From NCBI RefSeq assembly GCF_019112545.1, contig NW_025064887.1, positions 509,448 through 573,447 on the forward strand: a stretch of 64,000 bases of DNA, in the 5' to 3' direction. The notes below the pieces were generated by a model. It saw nothing but the letters and a program-made list of their open reading frames with translations. It was not told the origin of the DNA and ran no database searches. Shown here piece by piece: positions 10,173 to 21,714 of the stretch. A program made the position numbers and the translations under genes. Source of the stretch: Guyanagaster necrorhizus. Taxonomy: Eukaryota > Basidiomycota > Agaricomycetes > Agaricales > Physalacriaceae. Numbering within the stretch: position 1 is the stretch's first letter; every line of letters starts with the position of its first letter.

Positions 10173-11258
10173 TTAATTCAGTTTGGCCAAGAGGTCCTTG
10201 AGCGTCTGCTCTGGTCCGACGTCGTCCTTGTTCAGTTTCTTGCTCTGTTTCTCGACCTCTGAAATCGCACGTTCCATTCTGACAGGAAGATCCTTGAGCA
10301 TGTCAATCGTCGGGTCCACTTTAACGACTTGGTCAAGGGCTATGTGTGAAGAGATGGAATAGAGCGCACCAATGCTACTGAACTTGACTTCAAAGTCGAC
10401 CCAGAGCTGGTCCCTCTGAGCATACGCATCCTCAAGCTGGGCCATGATATCCGCGATGCGCGTCTAGAAAGATAAACGTTCAAGACAGAACGATCGAAAC
10501 ATCGAAGATACACACACCTGCGCAGCCGTATACTCTTCTCGTATCTCCTCCTCATTCCTCAACGTCATCACTTCCATCTTCTTGCACGTGTCATGGAACT
10601 CCCAGAGCCCCTTGCCAAAATCCTCGTCCACGCGGGTGTTGAGAAGGTGGTGAGCTTCCTTGACGCGTCTGACAGCAGGAACAAGCGTCTGGGCGATGTC
10701 GTCAACAAGCGTCTTGGAGTAGCGCGTAAAAGAGTTTTGGAGCGAGTCGATGAGCTTAACAATGTCCTCGTCATCTGGTTCGACACGGCTTGGAGGCATT
10801 GAGAACGGGGAAAACTGGGTGTATGCGTATCCCTGCTCACCCATCATACGAGAGATCCGCTATGAGCGTCTGCTCATCCTCCCAGGGAAACAACACGCCG
10901 CCCTCGTCGTCGTTGTCGTCGTCTTCCTCCTTTTCTCCAGACGCGCGAAAGGAGTCTTCAAAGTCGAACGATACCTCTTGTCTCCGCCCGTTCGGAAAGC
11001 TCTCATAGATAGGATCAAGATGAGGTGGTCGTTCGTGCCAGTTATTCGAGACTCGATGAGAGTGGGATTCTGGAGGGGTACTTCGTCGAGCGTCACGCTG
11101 CCTGCGGCTGTACTGTATTGGAGATCGTCTGTAGGGTTTAACAGCTGGAAGAGAAACGATGATGAGGTAGAGTAGAATAATATGGCAAGAAATGCACGTG
11201 AATACAGCCTGCGCTGCGTTTTATGGGTGGTCGACGGTGCAGCTCGGAAGGGAGCCAT
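10173..11258 (-). CDS. coiled-coil protein of unknown function
   Basis: The model is complement(join(10173..10463,10518..10788,10841..11144,11198..11258)), 308 residues. The N-terminal 60 residues are basic and disordered (MAPFRAAPSTTHKTQRRLYS). An acidic patch follows (EKEEDDDNDDEGG), then a long helical region with heptad-like spacing (EPDDEDIVKLIDSLQNSFTR, EFHDTCKKMEVMTLRNEEEI, MERAISEVEKQSKKLNKDDV). The 52-nt intron at 10789-10840 is needed because the straight frame runs into TGA. I do not recognise the family. The layout (disordered head, long coiled coil) would suit a cytoskeletal, kinetochore or membrane-tethering adaptor, but this is only inference from composition. Confidence 0.75.
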
Positions 11259-11477
11259 GATTCAGATGATGGGTTGAAGGCAAGAACGGGACATCCGGTC
11301 CGGATCAGTGTGGTCTTATGAGAGGTGTGGGTCTCTGTCTATCTTACACCACCACCTCACCACAGGCTTTGGGCCTTGATGATTTAAAAACCCACTTAAA
11401 GCAGTCCACAGAAGCGATAAGCATCAGACCTCATTATATACATGTACCAAGATAAAGAACCTAGTGTACATTCTTGT

Positions 11478-13826
11478 TCATGCCTCTTTCGATATTCTCT
11501 GAATCTCCTGCAGCCCTTCATCATGATTCCAAAACACCTCATCAGCATCAGCATCCTCATTCCTCTCCTCTACCACATCTTCCTCCTCCTTTTCCGCTGT
11601 ACTCTTCAAAAATGATTCTTTCATTTCTCTTTCAAATTTCTCCCTCTCCTTCACTTCTTCACTGCCCTTCCACACTATTCTCTCAACAACATGTCGAACG
11701 ACGACACGCAGGAGCATATATCCATGGGAGGCAGCAAATGCAATCAACAGTGCAGTTTTCAGTAGATCCATCGTCGCGTCCGGTGCCTCGATCCCTGCAA
11801 CAACAGCGGAAGAGAAGAGCTCTTGGCTGACCTTTTCGATTGACGACGGCGTGGTATTACAATAGGTCTGTGACCTGGGACAGAACAGATATACAAGCGA
11901 TGCATTGGTCAGTGAAGACAGCCAGGAAAGGAATGTGAGCGCGTCTAGCCAGGGTCCGATCGTGTCAACTCTCATGGGAATGGGCCGGCGGACGTGAGTG
12001 ATGATTTTGAAGGCATCCGATCGAAGCTCGAAAAAGTTGTTGACTAGCGCCATCACTGGAATGGTGAGTTAGCATCAGATCCTCTGTCAGAGCAATACAG
12101 CTTACAAGGTGCCAATGGCCATATCGTCGACCACAATGCGACGTAGCCAAACTGAATCACCATCTCGTTGTAATCCCCGAAGATGTCGTATTCGGGTAGA
12201 GCGACTTCACTGCGAACCCTTTCCAGAAATTCTCGCTCTTCCGCGCCCCCCTTTTCCTTTTCGTCTTCGAACACTACCTTCTTTTTGCCCTTTGGAGATG
12301 ACGTCCCCAAATTCGTTTTTTTCTTGTTTCTGTATTTTTCAACTGCACGCAGAACGAATGGCAACCCGATTTCCATGAGCGTATCCACAACCTGGTTGGT
12401 CACCGTATATGCGAACATCTGATCGCGTAGTCGTTCAGGATTAAGTTTGCGTCCAGCTGTCGTAACATCGCTTTCCCAAACGCTATCGGTTGGTTTGTCC
12501 GATGAATCCTTGGAGGTGCTATTGGTGTAGAAGATTGACGACTGTACAACGCGCATGACACCTTCACCAAACGGTACGTAGACGAATGCACTCAAGGCGA
12601 GACCAAGGTATGCTACAAGGGCGGTCAGGACGAAGGTTTTCAGACTAAGTGAGGTGGTATAGGAAGAATAATGTGCATGGTTTTCCCACGCTGTGAGTTT
12701 TGAAGCTATCACTTGGTAGACATCCAGTAGACGTGGGACGAGAATCGCAAATAAAATGGTAGGGCTGAGACTCTGAAGGAAGTTCGTTATAGATGTCACC
12801 AACATATACATTCGACTCACAATATACTTGTGCCCTGGACCTGTATACAATTGCGTGACAAAGGCTTCAAACACGAATATTGCAGTCAAAAGGGCAACAA
12901 GAACGCCAGCGAATAGTAGGACTACCGGAAGGCTTGCAAGGATCCGAAGCTCTCGCTTCCACCATGAGAAATTGGAGTTGTACTGGGCGCGTCGTTTTTC
13001 TACGCGGAATGAACCTCGCGTTCCGAAACGGAGGGAGACAATGCGTTCCTGGACACGCCACCATTCGACGAACGTGACTGACCAGAGCAGAAGCAAGGAG
13101 GAGTACACAGGCGAATAAGGCGAACAAAAGAAATAAAAGGCAGCTCCAAGGATAGCGGGAATTATGAGGGCGCGAGTGTACGAGTGGAGGAAAGAGAAGT
13201 AGAGAGCCACAGTATCGCCAAACTAAAATAGGTCAGTTGGTTTGACTTGCTAGTAATGAAGACGTACTTGGTCCCGTATCCTATCCTCTGAGACTGAAGC
13301 AATTTTTCGGCTCTTCCACGTATGCTTCCATTGCTCGTTCCAATCTCGGTCATGCAAACACATAACAGACTCTACGAGATCCCATTGGGAGGTTTCTGGT
13401 GTGATTCCCAACCCACCGTCAGTAGGCGTCGACGTTATGTATGAATGCACTAGACGAAGGCGATCTGAAATACTGAGTGGTGGTAACAGAGTGCCAGATT
13501 TGATGGGTGTCGTCAGAAGGCCGGAAAGAAAATCCGAATGCCTGGCAGTCGATGAGCCCCACGCCCTGAGCCACGGCGAAGTAGACATACCGCTCCCTTT
13601 TAACTAGATTCTTGACCAAGCCTTCAGGGCAATATACAAAGATAAGCAGATGTCCAAGGGTCTCTCCCCTCCTTGCCACTGCTCGAAGGCCACCATACTT
13701 CAATGTCTGAAGAAGACAAGCATACTGCTGCTCTGCTTTCTGGGCATCGTCGCGAATTTGCTGCTTCGACAGGACGATTTTCTGCGACGCCCTGAATGTG
13801 ATGACGAGGTCCACTTGCGGCGGCAT
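11478..13826 (-). CDS. anoctamin/TMEM16 family membrane protein (Ist2-like)
   Basis: The model is complement(join(11478..12055,12106..13222,13268..13541,13591..13826)), 734 residues. The cytosolic N-terminus starts MPPQVDLVITFRASQKIVLS and includes LKYGGLRAVARRGETLGHLL and DFLSGL, typical of fungal anoctamins. About eight to ten membrane helices follow from VALYFSFLHSYTRALIIPAI. The conserved ...EYDIFGDYNEMVIQFGYVAL block is joined by the 12056-12105 intron to PLMALVNNFFELRSDAFKII and RRPIPMRVDTIGPWLDALTF. The tail is acidic and coiled (EKEEEDVVEERNEDADADEV). Fungal relatives act as lipid scramblases or as ER-plasma membrane tethers (Ist2); which applies here is not shown. The conserved Asn/Glu-rich helix is consistent with the TMEM16 calcium-site region. 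It is divergently placed from eIF2B beta with 146 bp between the start codons. Confidence 0.88.
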
Positions 13827-13972
13827 TTGCAAGGACGATGATGTTTCGGTCTAAGGAGGTTGAGCTCCCTGACGCGTGTCTAGCGATGATGTCGTCGGTG
13901 CCTCAATTGAGCCGTACCAAACGGGGATAGCCGAAAACTGACTTGTCCTCAACGTTCTGCACGTCCTCTACG

Positions 13973-15383
13973 ATGACTTCCGATGTTGCTGACCAACGCA
14001 TCGTCGAAAGTCTTGCACTGCGACTGCGACGACGGTCAGTGTTCATAAGAAACGGCCTTGTTTCTCTCTCATGATTCTATAGACAAGTCGTTGGCTCACG
14101 TGCAGCCGCTCTCGAAACTCTGCTTGTAATACGCCAAGTTGTCGCCAAAGCACGATTCTCTAATTTTGAACAACTCGTGGATATAATTCGTTCTGTGGGC
14201 CGAAGACTCGTGGAAGCGCAGCCTAAAGGTTCGTGCGTTGTTGTATCATTACACTGAGTTTCATCAAATTCATGACCGTAGAACACTCTGTTGGTAACAC
14301 TGTACGAAAGGTTTTGCATCATATTCGAGAGGAATATCAGACCGCTACCAAAGGGACGACAAGGTCCAGGCCAGAATCATTTTCAATAGCGAAATTCGTT
14401 CTGCAAGGGCAGCCGCGGAAGCATATCATCGTCACAAAAGCAGAAAAGAAAGGCACGCTCAAGGAAGATGACCCAAACGATCCTGATTCGTTTGCGCGGG
14501 GACTAAAGCCTGTCCTCATGGAAGCCATCCAAGATATATTCGACGAGCTGGAAACTGTATACGATAACGTGTCAAAAAATGCCAAAGACCATGTACATTC
14601 AGAGTAGGATAATCGTTCCATCCACGCCACAGCGCTAAACCTGCTTCCAGTGAAATCATTCTTACTCTCGGCGCGTCGAGAACTGTAGAGACCTTCCTCA
14701 AGACTGCTGCACACTATCGAAAATACACGGTCATTGTTGCCGAGACCGCACCTACGTCCGTATCAGGTCTTCTACAAAACTCCGACTACGCTAACCTTCG
14801 TTTTCTAGCTACGGCGGCCGCGATTTAGCTGCGTCCCTTTCATCTGCGGGCATCTCAACCTTTCTAGTTCCCGATTCGTCAATCTTTGCCCTAATGTCTC
14901 GAGTAAACAAAGTCATTCTCGGTGCTCACGCAATTCTCGCAAACGGTGGTATGTTTGCTACATCTGGTGCACAAATAGCTGCCACCGCTGCCCGAGCTCA
15001 TAGCACCCCCGTTGTCGTCTGCGCAGGGCAATTCAAAGTCACCCCACTTTGGAATCTCTACCATGAATACGGAGCTCTGGATTTCTGTGATCCCAGCAAG
15101 GTTCTCGGGTTTGAGGAAGGTGATTTGGTTGATAAGGTGGACGTTGTCAACCCTTTTTATGACTACGTTTGTCCGGAATTGGTAGATGCGTACATCACGA
15201 ACGAGTCAGTATGTCATAAATCTTCAGTACAACGCATTCTGATGCCTCTTCTATTCAGCGGTGATCATCCCCCTTCGTCAATATATCGGTCTGTCATCGC
15301 ATTTTTATTGTCATCTGCGATTTATTTATCGCTCTCTTAGGCTTCTGAAAGAAACCTACGACGACGAAGATACAGTGCTATAG
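13973..15383 (+). CDS. GCD7: translation initiation factor eIF2B beta subunit
   Basis: The model is join(13973..14034,14083..14228,14282..14603,14651..14756,14810..15204,15259..15288,15341..15383), 367 residues and in frame throughout. The N-terminal helical domain includes [20 protein letters not shown] and [19 protein letters not shown]. The C-terminal Rossmann-like domain has [20 protein letters not shown], the [20 protein letters not shown] strand-loop, and [20 protein letters not shown] with the NGG loop shared by eIF2B alpha, beta and delta. It ends [16 protein letters not shown], typical of the beta subunit. eIF2B is the GDP-GTP exchange factor for eIF2 and the target of eIF2 alpha phosphorylation. 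Its stop codon faces that of GUF1, only 77 bp away. Confidence 0.93.
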
Positions 15384-15460
15384 ATCTGACGATACATTAC
15401 AGCAGCCAGTCATCCTATATCAGTATAATTAGAGTAGTGCTAGTGTTGTACACGATCCAA

Positions 15461-18326
15461 CTATTTCTTGAGAATATCAAAGAAGGCCTCCTGTGGAAGC
15501 TCTACCGTTCCGACTCTCTTCATCCTTCGCTTCCCTTCCTTTTGATTCTCTAGATGTTTTAGTTTCCGCTCATAATGACCTATCCAACGTCAGCTCTTCG
15601 GAGGTCTTCTTACTGACATTCTCTACAACTCACCTCCGTATAGTCCTGCGGTGACATCAGCTCTCATAGCAGAGAGCGTCTCCCGGGCGACGACTTTTTT
15701 ACCGATCGCTGCTTGAATGGGGACTTCGAAGAGTTGCCGAGGAATAACTTTATCTGTTCCGCCTTCAGCCAGATTCAACATCAGTAGCAAAATGAGGACT
15801 CACGAAGTTTCTTTACCCAGGCGCGACCGATTTTGTCCTGTGCAGATTTATGCACAACAAGTGCAAGGGCGTCAACAGGCTTGCCGTTTAGTAAGAAAAC
15901 CATCTGCATGATTGATGTAAGCGCCCATCTGCATACCATTTGCGAAGATGCACTCTTCTTACCTTAGCCAAATCACTTTTCTGATACCCAGCATCTTCAT
16001 AACTGGCAAATATTACGGTCAAAATTGAACTGAATATGAAACAGATGAAGATGCACGCACTCAAAACTGGCGAACCCGGAGGTCCGGCTTTTCAGCTGAT
16101 CGAAAAAGTCCGTTACGATCTCGCTTAGAGGCATAACGCATGTAATGATAACCCTTGACGACGCAATACCCGAACCAGCATCTAGATACCGATGATCTAT
16201 TTTATCAGCCCGATGAGAGAAGCACAAGTCCGTGATCTCTCCGAAGTATTCTAGAATGGATTGTAAGCTCGAAGTGGAGTTCGTCGATTTTAAATGAGGC
16301 GTTTGTACCTTCCGGAGCGATTATACTCGCACTGACAATAGGCTCCTGAACCTCCTTGACCTTGCCCATGCTTTCAGCAATATCTGGGAACTCCGTCGGG
16401 TTACTAATAAAGTAGTCACTGCCCTTCGTCGGGATTATCTTGAATGGTACTGTGGGAGCCGTGATGATGATGTTCGCGTCGTATTCGTCCTCCAGACGTT
16501 GCCGGAATACGTCCATGTGCAGGGTCCCCAAAAAGCCCAGACGGCAGCCTTGTCCCAGTGCGGAGGAAGATTCACGTTGTATAGTTATGCTTCTGTCGGT
16601 AAGAGTAAGCTAGGAAATTCAGAGCGTCAGTGGAATAATGAAAGATTTATATGAGGGAGGTATAAATACCCGCTTGATGGATTCTTCGAGCTTCGGGAAG
16701 TCGCTGCTATCTACTGGGAAAACCCCAGCATAAACCATGGCTTTCGATGGCTTGAAACCAGGCATAGGCTCAACGGGTGCGCCGAGGCGATGTAATGTAT
16801 CACCGATATGAGCTAATCTTGAATAAGATGCTATCAAAGATAGGCATTAGGTTATCATCACTGACCTTCCGATGATTCCTTCATGTTGCAAGCAATATAG
16901 CCCACCTGTCCGGGGTATAGACTGTTTGTGGGGATTTCTTCCGGGTGCATTATCCCTACTTCCGTGACGTCGTATCTTTTCCGTGTGTGACATGAAGATA
17001 TTTTGTCGCCTAAACAGCCTTAGTCCAGCGAAAACACGCGCACTCTAAGGCAATCAGTTACCTTTCCGTATAACTCCTCCTTGTACGCTGATTAAAGAAA
17101 TTACACCTCTGTAACGATCGTACCTGATAGTATTCAACACGTTGCGCGCACGTAACGGCAAAGGAGCACGCACAGAGAATCAAAAAGAAAGGCTTTCAGC
17201 GGCGTATTTTGGTCTCCCGTTGGTGGTGGTACTCGTTCAATAACAGCCCTCAAGACCTCTTCTACACCTTGCCCCGTCTTGGCCGATATGTGAAGAATAT
17301 CTGTGGGATCAATGCCAAAGGCGGTTTCTATCTGTGCAGCCATGAGCTCTGGTTGTGCAGCAGGCAGGTCGATCTATGAGTTTTATTGTCGGTATAAATT
17401 CATAATCCCAGGCAAAGCTCTCACCTTGTTCAGAACAGGGATAATCTTGAGCCCTCGTTCTTTTGCTATATGAAAAACTGATATAGACTGTGCTTGGACC
17501 CCTTGACTGGCATCAACCTGAGAAGTTGTAAGACAGGGAAATTGGAAGTTGGATGATGTCCGTACCAACAACAAAGCTCCCTGGCACGCAGCTAACGACC
17601 GAGAGACTTCCCACGCGAAATCTACGTGTCCCTTAGAGACTTTTAGCTAAGTGAAGAACAGGGCAGTCGGGGTACCTCACTGGAGTGTCGATAAGGTTTA
17701 ACAGATGCATCTTTCCTTCGTGTTTATGAAACATGCTGGCCGTTTGGGCCTTCACTATATGCACAAATAGTAAGCCTATTGGACGCTAGAAGAAAAAGCG
17801 ACCGCACCAGTGATTCCTCGCTCTCTCTCCACCTTAAGCTTATCCAAAACCTGCTCATTCTTCCCTGTCCGCTTCTTCTGAATCGTTCCGGTAAGCTGGG
17901 GAGATCACATAAGCAGAAGCCCTGCATACAATAGAGAAAGGGAAACCTCTAAAAGCCTAGTAATTCATGTTAGGTAAAGGAAACATTAGAATCAAACGAG
18001 AACTGACCTATCGGCAAGCGTTGACTTTCCATGATCTGAGCGTGAGTGTCGGGGTGTCGCTCGTTAAGATCGTAAGATGACACTAACTCACCGATGTGCG
18101 CTATTATGGAGAAATTGCTACACATATAGCTTTTCTTGTTACAATTCTTGTTCTTGTAATATAAAGCTTACCGTATGGCGTCACAAGCAAAATCCTCCAT
18201 GCGAATATGCACCTCGGGGCTTTTGGTTGCGTTCCAAGGAGCACGGGTGCTGAAAACGCGATGGTTGCAGGGTGAAACGACCCGCAGACAGGCGGAGCGC
18301 CACACGTATGCCAAATTTATTGACAT
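15461..18326 (-). CDS. GUF1: mitochondrial translation factor Guf1 (EF4/LepA family GTPase)
   Basis: The gene is highly split, with at least 14 exons. ATG at 18326 starts [20 protein letters not shown], a likely mitochondrial presequence. Tiny exons then spell [18 protein letters not shown] (P-loop GHVDHGKST-type), [20 protein letters not shown] and [28 protein letters not shown] (G3) follows, then LNK-IDLP (G4) and [13 protein letters not shown] (G5). Later blocks include [34 protein letters not shown] and [10 protein letters not shown]. The LepA-specific C-terminus is [20 protein letters not shown], ending [10 protein letters not shown] with TAG at 15461. LepA/Guf1 remodels mitochondrial ribosomes and supports translation under stress. 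Several exons are under 40 nt, so exact splice borders need transcript data; the reading order is unambiguous. Confidence 0.92.
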
Positions 18327-18653
18327 TAAGGGAAAGAGTTCATTTCTTCCAAGCAAAGGAAAAGTGCAAGTCGAAGTCGAGAAAAAGATTGATTGGGGAC
18401 CTGGGTAATGTTCCGGACCGGATATCCGAGCCGCCTTGTGAAGGTTGACGACCGTGGTGGTCAATCAATATCGAAGTCGTGCGGGATAACATGACGGACA
18501 GACGTTCTGAAGACTGCCAACTCAATGACGAAAAATAGATAAAAACATAGAATTGAATATAATCTGAATACTCATATCACAACGAGTGTCTAACAGCCCA
18601 GAGCTGAATGCGAATGGAAACTTATTGCTATGCCATAATTATCGACTCAAAAA

Positions 18654-21554
18654 CTAAAATATACCAACGCCAAGGGGATCTGTATTACCATTGTTTGACG
18701 CTTGCAGGGGTGGCGTGCTCTCTCGGGCTTTTGGTGAGGACCCAGCCAAGGTCGGATTACCAAGGTTCTCTTCGACGACACCGCGGGGGAGTGGGGAGCG
18801 CAAAGCAGGGGATATAGTAGGGTCTAAGGGAAGAGAACTTGAAGGGTTCAACGATTCTGATTCTTTCAGTGAGGACCCACGAGTGGAACCCCAAGGGTTG
18901 TCGAATGGTGAGGGAAGGGCAGGCCAAGACGTGCTTGAAGGCACCGTCGACCAAGGATTGATTGTATGGGTAACCACTGACTGAGTCGGTTTCGTTTCTC
19001 CCCAATTGTCAAGATTATCCCTCCCACGTAACTCCTCCGTCTTCGTATCGTCTCCTCGGGGATCTTGGGATAAGCCCACATAAGCCTCCTGTACCGCTGA
19101 GAATGCCGCGGAAGCGTTAGACGAGAGTTTTCCCCATACGGATTTCACCCCGCTACTCCCAAAGAAATCTTGCGACTTCGATGCTACGCGATTTGAAAAA
19201 GATGAGGGAGTTGTAGAGACGCTGGCGGGTTTCATGGAGATGGCAGATGTGGACGCACCGAAGGGCTTGAAGCTGTCTACCGGAGATGGAGGTCCAGGAA
19301 GTGGAAATGAGTCTGTTATCGGAACAGCAGAAGACGGCGGAATCGATGATGCACTTCCTGGCGCGACAGATATGCTCGTCGAGCGAGACGGTACTAAAGA
19401 GCGCGCAGGTGATTTGGATGGAGAGGGCGGCAGTGGAATGGAAGAAGGGGTATTAGAGCTTTGGATCGGATTGTCCTGGATGCTTCCAACAGCTGCGTCT
19501 ACCTCCAGCGCTTGTGCCAAAATCAACCTGCCATTCATTTCTTCGTCTGTACGCCCATAAAGCTCATGCCAAAATCTGACATCCTTAGGGTTGGGAAAGA
19601 GAACGCCCATGTCTGCATTCGGGTCTCGATTCATAGGGTCATCGAAGGAAGGATCGTATAGAGTGTTCCGGTTTTGCTCTGTCTGGCTGGGCGAATTGAA
19701 GAAATCCCAAACACTGACTGTACGTTCGCAAGGAGGTGGCCCATCACCGTCTCCCACGCTACGCTCCCTCTCGCAATTGAAAAGGAAAGTGCCGAATTGG
19801 CATGAATAAAGATGGTAGTAGAGCTGATGGAGGAATCGTTCGTTGAATTCAAAACGTTCCGGGAATTGGCGCTGGATTTGTCTGACTGACTCCAAGAACT
19901 GATGGAAGACCGGGCTGGTCTCTTTGATGTGATTCTGCGACGTAAATCGGTTTTGCATGGACGCCAAGAACGCCTGCGCTGCATCTGCGCCACTACCAGT
20001 ATTTACGTTTTCAAGTGCTGAGATGAAGAATTTGTCAGAGGAGAGGTGCCCGCAGCGATCCAAAAATTTATGTCCGTATGACAACCAGTCCTTTTCCACG
20101 AGGATTTCAAATCCACGCATGGTGCGGTAGAAAGGATCCAGACAGAGCTGAGCAAGCGAGGAGAGCTGTGAAGTACGATCCCATCCATCGGAGCAATGAA
20201 TCAAAACGTGAGAGGAGTTAACGTGGACGTTTCGAGCGATCAGAGTTGTGCCCTCCAGTATGGCCGATATATGACGGAGCCAACCAGAGCGACGAAGAGC
20301 TTGTCTGTCCAAAACGGATATACCCGAAACCTGGCTTGAGAGATCGGTGCTGATACTCGCTAAAGTAGCTTCCGCTTCCCGCAATGCCTCTACGACCTTC
20401 GCCAGAGATTCTCGCATTGTGTGAATATGATCAATTCCAAGGTAGACCTTCTTTCCTTCTTTGTAATGATCCATATTCTCTGTACCGGCGCCTTTGGCAG
20501 TATTCGCCATAGCGTTAGTCGTTGGACGAGCATCAATGATAAGATTGGTTGCCATTGCACCATAAACTGGGACCTTTGATGTTCGAGATTCAGGCGAATG
20601 ATGTGATTGGAAAATTGCTTCGATTAGCTTCTCGTCTTGGACGGATCTATTCTGTGTGATTCCAACCATGGGCTGACTCGACCGAGTTATGCTTCCCTGC
20701 ACCCATACCAAGAATTATGAGACACGATACATCGAAAGAAGCCAGTTGCCTCACGTAATTCGACCAGTGAAGATAACTGAGGACTGGTATTCGACATTTG
20801 CTCCTATACTTTGACGCATATTGGAGAGTAGTGTCGCTGATTCTTGTTGGGACGACTAGTCTTGCAGGATATGTAGGGCAAAACTAGGGTTACTGAGGGT
20901 CATCTATATGTGATATCTGAAGAAACATTCACAGTACCCACAGAGTAGTCCTTGTTGACGTCCGTGAATCTCCAAGCCTTGGATCGCGTCCCGACCCCCA
21001 TGCGACCAAACTCTTCTCGCGAAGAATACAAATTCCACCCATCCGTTAGTGTGAACGGAGGTTTTGGGGTATAGAAAAATGCGTATAGTTGCTGGACAGA
21101 TGCTGATTGTAATCAGTAAGGGAGCAAGCCATGTGGAAAGAAGCAGGTCGGACGCACTTGTTACTGTGAGCTCTTTCACGCTTTCAAAAACATCTGTAGA
21201 ATCAGAGTCCCTTGGAAAGGACACTGTAAAAGTCTCGAAAGTTCGTGAATTGAATGTCAAAGGGCTCTGGCCCTGGATTGTCTGAGGGAGGCGCGTAACA
21301 AGTGATATCAGGGGATATGGAACCTGAGGTATAGTAAGTACGCAGTCAGTAACAGCAGAATAATATCTCACCCAAAGTTCCTTCTCTTTGCCTTCGTCAT
21401 ACTGAAAGATGAGGTGGTGGGCCGTAAGATGAATCGTGCCGGTTACGGTGGATCCGGACTTGGTGCAAGAGACATGTTCTACCTAAATGAATTCGTGAGA
21501 GAGAAATGAGCACATCCACGCAAGTAATACCTTGGAAACACGTATCGAGTCCAT
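18654..21554 (-). CDS. YMR1: myotubularin-family phosphoinositide 3-phosphatase
   Basis: ATG at 21554 starts MDSIRVSK and, after an intron, VEHVSCTKSGSTVTGTIHLT, a GRAM/PH domain. YTPKPPFTLTDGWNLYSSRE follows in the next exons. The long last exon (18654 to about 20710) carries the phosphatase domain: SQPMVGITQNRSVQDEKLIE, then VLIHCSDGWDRTSQLSSLAQ with the CX5R signature Cys-Ser-Asp-Gly-Trp-Asp-Arg intact, so it is predicted active, unlike the many pseudophosphatases of the family. The C-terminal 280 residues are low-complexity, Ser/Pro-rich and probably disordered. The enzyme removes the 3-phosphate from PI3P and PI(3,5)P2 on endosomes and vacuoles. Its start codon lies about 160 bp from that of the divergent GPI10 gene. 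Confidence 0.92.
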
Positions 21555-21714
21555 GCAAAGCGCTCAGTGTCGTGGGCAGAAGACGAGTGGCGATTGCTGC
21601 GTCAATTCGTATGGTGCTGCCGCTGTGGCTGCAGACAAACAAGGTCCGGTCCGAGTCACCGATGATTTAGCGCCTGCTTCGGACTTCGAAGTTTGCTTTG
21701 AACTTCTTCCGCGC

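Noticed and set aside
18691..19560. Plus-strand ORFs opposite the myotubularin tail
   Set aside because: They are antisense of the Ser/Pro-rich C-terminus, with no start context or motif.
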